Under the pieces are notes generated by a model. That model was not told the DNA's origin, did not search any database, and worked only from the letters and a program-made list of their open reading frames with translations. From the NCBI GenBank assembly GCA_009176605.1, contig SEYY01003203.1, positions 26,001 through 90,000 on the forward strand: DNA of 64,000 nt. Reading direction: 5' to 3'. The DNA is from Armadillidium nasatum (lineage: Eukaryota > Arthropoda > Malacostraca > Isopoda > Armadillidiidae). Positions 1 to 64,000 of the stretch are shown here, piece by piece. The position numbers were made by a program, and so were the translations under genes. How positions within the stretch are numbered: position 1 is the stretch's first letter; every line of letters starts with the position of its first letter.

Positions 1-435
1 CTATTTCCCTCGTACATGATGTTGTCAGCTTTCTGGGGCAAAGTTCTCCTTCAAAGTTTCACGTACATTGAATATGAATTAATGAAAAAAAGAAAACATA
101 GAACAAAATCTTATTTCATTGGAAACCTTATATAAAAATATCTTTTGCACTTTAGGATTTAAAATCTTTAGTTAAGTCTTGGTGGTCAGCTGCAACAAAA
201 GATATTGAAGGGGCCCATGGTAAAGAAAAGGTCAGGAACTTCTAATATACAGGATTAAATTAATTTACTATTGCTTTTTTTTCCTATTCCTGTGTAGAAG
301 GAAAAGATAAAATTTTACTTTATTTTCCTTCAAACACTGGTATCACCATTATTATTATTATTATTATTAAAATATGTGAAGTAACACTTTTTTTTCACCC
401 CTAAGTAATTACTAATTATAATTTTTATTTCATAG

Positions 436-63035
<62,600 letters not shown>

Positions 63036-63329
63036 GTAAGTAGTGGTAATATGTTTTCTGTTTTTTGTGTTTGATGTTTGTATGTGTTACACTTTGTTAG
63101 TTGTTGTTTTTTTTTTTTTTTTTTAAAGTCCGAAAATCAATTAAATTTAGATGTCTGCTCAAGATGATACTTTAGTCCTCAAACACATGGAATAATAAAG
63201 CTTGGTGAATCACAGTTTTGCTGGCTGTTGAACTCAGTCAGTCGCATCTTGAAATAGGTTAAAAGATTCATTCATTGTAAACTCTGAATTCAAGCGAGTA
63301 GCACAACCTGATCCTAATTAATTTTTTCG

Positions 63330-63720
63330 TAGTCTATAGTCTTTAGCTTTTGCCGAACTTATGCACGAAATATACCAACTTTGAAACTTTGCCCATTGTT
63401 ATACCTAATTGTTTTACTTCTTTGAGACCATATTTTACTACTAACTGCAAAGTATGAACAAAGCAGGAATTATGTTCAGTTCTAGTGCTTCAAGCAACTC
63501 AAAATCTGTTTCAAAACTCATCGAGATTATTATTTTTTGAGTATGGATCTTATCTTTAGCAGCATAATTTCAGAAAATCCTGGTACAGAAAAAGCAGATA
63601 TCATATTCGTAGCATTATCAGTTATGATACTTGTAATATGAGATTATGTCAAAATCCATTATCATTGCTCAATTCCTCCATAATTCATGCTTTGTAACAC
63701 CCACTATAAAGTTTGGCAAC
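63330..63720 (-). pseudogene. hAT transposase remnant at right edge
   Basis: The reverse complement reads IITDNATNMISAFSVPGF (63630-63575, the hAT 'vTDNAsNM..AF...g' motif with the second catalytic Asp) and, lower, VKYGLKEVKQLGI and KVSKLVYFVHKFGKS (63450-63350), the following helix region. Stops interrupt it. It lies in the intron after exon 22. Confidence 0.62.
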
Positions 63721-64000
63721 TTAATTCAAGACTTTCTAAACATCAGAAAGATCTCATTTAATACCTGAATCAGATATCATTGCGTATGTGAGAGAGAGAG
63801 AAATTCTATGCCTTCACAGTTTTTAATTTGTTTATTAAGTATTTGCATATTGGTGTTTGATAATTAAGGATCGGCTAATTTCACAGAATCATGAAAATGA
63901 GTGCCATCAACAACAACAAAGAAACGATAACATGCAACAAACAGCCCCAACACACATCAAGTTCTGTTTGATGAACATAGTGTGTTATATATTGCTTTGT

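Noticed and set aside
154-338. Possible upstream exons (KSWWSAATKDIEGAHG near 165-220; EGKDKILLYFPSNT at 297-338)
   Set aside because: Both have plausible splice sites, but neither gives the 2-base phase that exon 1 needs, so I could not join them.

Overview
This is animal nuclear DNA: AT-rich, intron-rich and very repetitive, probably from a decapod crustacean (a crab is my best guess). That guess rests on the style of the repeats: degenerate jockey-like and RTE-like LINEs, (TA)n arrays longer than 100 bp, and arthropod-type hAT, pogo/Tigger and Penelope-like remnants. I see no bacterial genes, operons or CRISPR array.

The one host gene I can support runs left to right through the whole window. 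I rebuilt 22 coding exons between 436 and 63035. All junctions are AG/GT and the reading-frame phase carries through every one, giving exactly 1400 codons with no stop. Exons 2-6 encode a lectin-like (concanavalin A-type) beta sandwich. Exons 7-12 encode helical armadillo-like sequence, exon 13 a long acidic Ser/Glu/Asn-rich linker, and exons 14-22 further helical repeats. This layout fits the middle of a giant BEACH-family protein, most likely the lysosomal trafficking regulator LYST/mauve. The start, and the PH-BEACH-WD40 end, would lie outside the window.

The introns carry the rest. At 0.6-5.7 kb lie two minus-strand RTE-like LINEs, one with a jockey-like copy nested in it. At 7-9 kb lie a jockey-like and a third RTE-like fragment. 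At 9.2-12.1 kb is a 2.87-kb fold-back element with ~0.9-kb inverted arms. At 18.6-21.4 kb two opposed RT fragments flank a (TA)n-centred palindrome. At 22.9-25.6 kb is a complete but broken ZBED-type hAT transposon with an 8-bp target duplication. At 26.3-28.1 kb is a GC-ended hAT derivative keeping only a BED finger; a second copy sits inside the best LINE (43.4-48.5 kb), again with an 8-bp duplication. Further right are a Penelope-like fragment (29.1-30.0 kb), a Tigger/pogo element with a PCNA-binding-like motif (31.2-32.4 kb), a large jockey-like copy (33.1-35.0 kb), a Tc1/mariner fragment (35.0 kb), a Ty3-type integrase (37-38.5 kb), a third hAT (50.9-52.7 kb), a 389-bp (CT)n array and a hAT remnant at the right end.

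The most unusual pattern is that long (TA)n arrays sit at transposon edges. Six or seven LINE copies end in (TA)n at their 3' end, and several DNA transposons are embedded in (TA)n, so the arrays look both spread by LINE tails and used as landing sites. Two fragments of an arthropod repeat-protein family (16.2 kb, 40.4 kb) and a pair of diverged ~0.5-kb repeats (39.2 kb, 60.0 kb) are not covered by the usual repeat classes as I know them.
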